A stretch of DNA of 8,203 bases from Clostridia bacterium (lineage in GTDB: Bacteria; Bacillota_A; Clostridia; Peptostreptococcales; Anaerovoracaceae), in contig JAKSSI010000051.1 in NCBI GenBank assembly GCA_024403175.1, positions 1 to 8,203 on the forward strand. The letters are read 5' to 3'. Both the position numbers and the translations under genes were made by a program. A model generated the notes under the pieces. It saw only the letters and a list, made by a program, of their open reading frames with translations, was not told the DNA's origin and ran no database searches. Below are positions 5,471 through 8,203 of the stretch, one piece after another (the first letter of the stretch is position 1; each line of letters starts with the position of its first letter).

Positions 5471-6405
5471 TGAGATTTAGTTACGAACTACTAGATGATT
5501 CGGAAAAGACCATATTTGCCCTCCGCTCGCTCTACAGAGAAAGCGGCTACAGACAGTACCGCATGAGCAAGTTTGAGGAATACGATCTTTACAGCAAGAA
5601 TAAGGACTACCTTATTTCCGATAGTTTAATTACATTTACAGACACAAACGGTAAGCTCAAAGCTTTAAAGCCAGACGTTACCCTTTCCATTATTAAAAAT
5701 CTTAAGGATTCCGGCGAGCTTCAAAAACTTTGCTACAACGAATCCGTATATAGAATTTCTAAAGGCACAGGAAGCTTTAAAGAAATCCTTCAAACCGGTA
5801 TTGAATGTCTTGGCAAAATCGGCAAAGAAGAAACTGCCGAGGTTTTAAGCCTTGCAGCTCAGAGCCTTGAAGCAATTTCTGAAAACTATGTACTCCAGAT
5901 TTCAGATTTAGATGTACTTTCAGATTTTGTATGCAGCATCTCCTCAAATGAAGAAATTCAGCAGAGCATTCTTAAGTGCGTTGGAGAAAAGAACCTTCAC
6001 GGCATAGATGCTATTGTTAAGGAAAACGAGTTAGACGATACTGCCGCAGCAAACTTAAAAGAACTGCTTACAATCTACGGAACAGCTCAGCAGGTATTCC
6101 CAAAGCTTGAAGCTCTTGCAAAAGGCAGAGCCTGCGAAGCAAGCGTGGCAGACTTAAAAGAAACAATAGCTGCACTTGGCGAAAGCTATATTGAAAAAGT
6201 TCAGATAGACTTTTCTGCAGCAGGAAATATGAATTACTACAACGGGGTAATCTTTGAAGGCTTTATCGGCGGCCTTGCAGGAAGCGTTCTTTCCGGAGGC
6301 AGATACGACAAACTTATGAAGAAGATGGGAAGAAAATCTTCTGCTATAGGATTTGCTGTTTACCTTGATGAACTCGACAGACTTAATGTAGGAGGTGGCA
6401 AGTAA
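5470..6405 (+). CDS. hisZ: ATP phosphoribosyltransferase regulatory subunit
   Basis: Histidyl-tRNA-synthetase-like subunit that is catalytically inactive alone and combines with short-form HisG to form the first enzyme of histidine synthesis; it is needed for activity and takes part in histidine feedback. The 311-aa protein has the class II synthetase-like core: LKPDVTLSIIKN (66-77), motif-2-like ESVYRISKGTGSFKEILQTG (91-110) with IECLG, an insertion region (about 120-245), and motif-3-like SGGRYDKL (275-282) with GFAVYLDEL (294-302). The anticodon-binding domain of true HisRS is missing, which, with the neighbouring hisG, supports HisZ. It is on the short side for the family. It starts in the TAATG overlap with the regulator, with GAGG upstream, and ends in another TAATG overlap with hisG. 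Confidence 0.95.
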   Translation: MRFSYELLDDSEKTIFALRSLYRESGYRQYRMSKFEEYDLYSKNKDYLISDSLITFTDTNGKLKALKPDVTLSIIKNLKDSGELQKLCYNESVYRISKGTGSFKEILQTGIECLGKIGKEETAEVLSLAAQSLEAISENYVLQISDLDVLSDFVCSISSNEEIQQSILKCVGEKNLHGIDAIVKENELDDTAAANLKELLTIYGTAQQVFPKLEALAKGRACEASVADLKETIAALGESYIEKVQIDFSAAGNMNYYNGVIFEGFIGGLAGSVLSGGRYDKLMKKMGRKSSAIGFAVYLDELDRLNVGGGK

Positions 6406-7037
6406 TGGATAAGATGCTTAATATTGCCCTTCCAAAAGGACGCCTTGGCGAAAAGGTTTATGCAAGATTTGCAAAAGCTGGATTCCCTTGTCCTGAAGTT
6501 TTAGAAGAAACAAGAAAGTTAATCTTCGAAAATAAGGAAGTAGGCGTTAGATACTTCTGGGTAAAGCCATCAGATGTTGCAATCTATGTAGAACGTGGCG
6601 CTGCAGACATAGGGGTTGCAGGCAAAGATATATTGCTTGAGTACGAACCAGACATCTACGAACTCTTAGATCTTAATACCGGCAAGTGCAGAATGTGCGT
6701 AGCTGGCCCTAAGGGTTATGAAGATAACGACCAAAGAACTTTAAGAGTAGCAACCAAATTTTCAAACATTGCAAGAAGCTACTACGAATCAATTGGAAGA
6801 GATATCGATATCGTCCATTTGAACGGTTCAATAGAAATTGCCCCAATACTTGGACTTACCGATGTAATAGTCGACATAGTAGAAACAGGCACAACACTTA
6901 AAGAAAATAATCTGGAAGTTTTGGAAACTATAGTTCCAATCAGTGCAAGACTTATTGCAAACAAATCCAGTTTTAGATTTAAAACAGCACAAATAGAAAA
7001 GCTTGTATCAGAGCTTAAACTTCAATCGGAGGAATAG
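6405..7037 (+). CDS. hisG: ATP phosphoribosyltransferase catalytic subunit, short form
   Basis: Condenses ATP with PRPP to phosphoribosyl-ATP, the committed step of histidine biosynthesis. At 210 aa it is the short HisG, lacking the C-terminal ACT-like regulatory domain of the roughly 300-aa form, and so depends on HisZ encoded directly upstream. Motifs: ALPKGRLG (8-15), VERGAADIGVAGKDIL (62-77), RVATKFSNIARSYY (114-127), and LNGSIEIAPILGLTDVIVD (139-157) running into the PRPP-binding loop DIVETGTTLKEN (157-168). ATG 6405-6407 shares its A with the hisZ stop and has AGGAGG at 6390-6395, 9 nt upstream; the next ATG (6414) is too far from it. hisD follows after 2 nt. Confidence 0.97.
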   Translation: MDKMLNIALPKGRLGEKVYARFAKAGFPCPEVLEETRKLIFENKEVGVRYFWVKPSDVAIYVERGAADIGVAGKDILLEYEPDIYELLDLNTGKCRMCVAGPKGYEDNDQRTLRVATKFSNIARSYYESIGRDIDIVHLNGSIEIAPILGLTDVIVDIVETGTTLKENNLEVLETIVPISARLIANKSSFRFKTAQIEKLVSELKLQSEE

Positions 7038-7039
7038 AT

Positions 7040-8203
7040 ATGATTAAGATTATGAAATACGGCGAAGTTCCAAACAGTGAAATTTTCGCAAGAGCAGTTG
7101 CAGCAGTAAATGTTGAAGACATCGTTACAGATATTATTGCAAACGTAAGAGCAAACGGCGACAAGGCTATTAAGGAATACACAGAAAAGTTTGACAAGGC
7201 AATTCTTACAAACATTCAGGTAACTCCGGAAGAAATGCAGGAAGCATTAGACAGCGTAGAACCAAAGTTCCTCGAAGTACTTGAAAAGGCTGCTGCAAAC
7301 ATCAGAAAGTTCCACGAATGCCAGAAGAGAAACAGCTTCATCATCAACGATGAAAACGGCATTGTAATGGGTCAGAAGATTATCCCAATGGATAAGGCTG
7401 GTCTTTATGTACCAGGCGGCACAGCTGCTTATCCATCTTCCGTACTTATGGATTCCATTCCAGCAAAGGTTGCCGGATGCAAGGACTTTGTAATGGTAAC
7501 TCCTCCGAACAAGGAAGGAAAAATCAATCCAGTAATTCTTGCTGCAGCACACGTTGCAGGCGTTGATAGAATCTTTAAGGTTGGCGGAGCTCAGGCTATT
7601 GCAGCTCTTGCATACGGAACAGAAACTATTCCAAAGGTAGACAAGATTGTAGGCCCAGGAAATGCATTCGTAGCAGAAGCTAAGAAGCAGGTTTACGGTA
7701 CAGTAAGCATCGATATGATTGCCGGCCCAAGCGAAATTCTTGTTGTTGCAGATGAAAAGTCAAATCCAAAGTATGTAGCAGCAGATCTTCTCTCTCAGGC
7801 AGAACACGACAAGCTTGCATGTGCAGTTCTTGTTACAAATTCTATGGACCTTGCAAACAAGGTTGCTCAGGAAATTGAAAACCAGCTTCCAAAGCTTATT
7901 AGAGAAGAAATCGCAAGAACATCCATTGAAAACAACGGTAAGATTATCGTAGCTGATACACTCGATGTAGTTATCGAAATTGCAAATGAAATTGCACCAG
8001 AACACTTAGAACTTTGCGTTGATAATCCATTCGATTATTTAGACAGCATCCGCCACGCAGGATCCATCTTCATGGGAAGAAATTGCCCTGAAGCTCTTGG
8101 CGATTACTTTGCAGGTCCAAACCACACACTTCCAACAAGCGGTACTGCAAGATTCTCCAGCCCTCTTGGCGTAGACGACTTCATCAAGAAGACACAGTAT
8201 ACA
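7040..8203 (+). CDS. hisD: Histidinol dehydrogenase, C-terminus cut by window edge
   Basis: Zn-dependent, NAD-linked enzyme oxidising L-histidinol via the aldehyde to L-histidine, the last two steps of the pathway. The 388 visible codons are about nine-tenths of the usual 420-435 aa. Visible are YVPGGTAAYPSSVLM (123-137), KVGGAQAIAALAYGT (180-194), GPGNAFVAEAKKQV (205-218), AGPSEILVVAD (228-238), the zinc ligands Q253 and H256 in SQAEHD, the catalytic pair E321-H322 in APEHLEL, D355 in GDYFAGPNHT, and GTARFSSPLGVDDF (368-381). By homology to E. coli HisD the remaining zinc-ligand histidine lies beyond the end. ATG 7040 has GGAGG at 7028-7032. It continues the operon; further his genes may follow outside the window. 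Confidence 0.97.
   Translation, partial: MIKIMKYGEVPNSEIFARAVAAVNVEDIVTDIIANVRANGDKAIKEYTEKFDKAILTNIQVTPEEMQEALDSVEPKFLEVLEKAAANIRKFHECQKRNSFIINDENGIVMGQKIIPMDKAGLYVPGGTAAYPSSVLMDSIPAKVAGCKDFVMVTPPNKEGKINPVILAAAHVAGVDRIFKVGGAQAIAALAYGTETIPKVDKIVGPGNAFVAEAKKQVYGTVSIDMIAGPSEILVVADEKSNPKYVAADLLSQAEHDKLACAVLVTNSMDLANKVAQEIENQLPKLIREEIARTSIENNGKIIVADTLDVVIEIANEIAPEHLELCVDNPFDYLDSIRHAGSIFMGRNCPEALGDYFAGPNHTLPTSGTARFSSPLGVDDFIKKTQYT

Overview
The window looks like chromosomal DNA of a low-GC Firmicute, probably a Clostridia member. The reasons are AT-rich DNA, strong AAGGAGG-type ribosome binding sites, AGA-rich arginine codons, a short HisG with a separate HisZ, and a YerC-type TrpR-family regulator heading the his genes. 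The species cannot be named from the sequence alone. I see no mobile elements, CRISPR arrays or RNA genes.

Left half (1-3534, minus strand): one tightly packed operon, read right to left. It encodes NnrD (ADP-dependent NAD(P)H-hydrate dehydratase), a small ECF-S-like membrane protein of unknown role, a YjjG/YfnB-type HAD nucleotidase, a MazG nucleotide pyrophosphohydrolase, and a ClC-family anion channel/transporter that runs off the left edge. Gene junctions range from an 8-nt overlap to a 22-nt gap. Three of the five products are metabolite-repair or nucleotide-sanitation enzymes, so this reads as a damage-control operon. Its likely promoter is an extended -10 at 3592-3600.

Middle (3535-5065, plus strand): a short divergent promoter region, then an EamA/DMT ten-helix transporter with a probable TTG start. 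Next is a DUF3237 (UPF0311) protein with its own promoter, a near-perfect Shine-Dalgarno and a clean intrinsic terminator at 5040-5065.

Right part (5066-8203, plus strand): the start of a histidine biosynthesis operon. The order is a TrpR/YerC-family regulator, hisZ, hisG (short form) and hisD (cut by the window end after 388 codons). The promoter is preceded by A/T tracts. An 18-bp perfect-arm palindrome, TATCACG-N4-CGTGATA, fills the space between the -35 and -10. This is the best regulatory signal in the window and most likely the operator for the regulator encoded just downstream. HisZ and HisG form the hetero-oligomeric ATP phosphoribosyltransferase (first step), and HisD catalyses the last two steps.

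No clearly novel multi-gene system is visible. The two items most worth following are the candidate his operator and the repair-gene operon with its unassigned membrane protein and atypical ClC.
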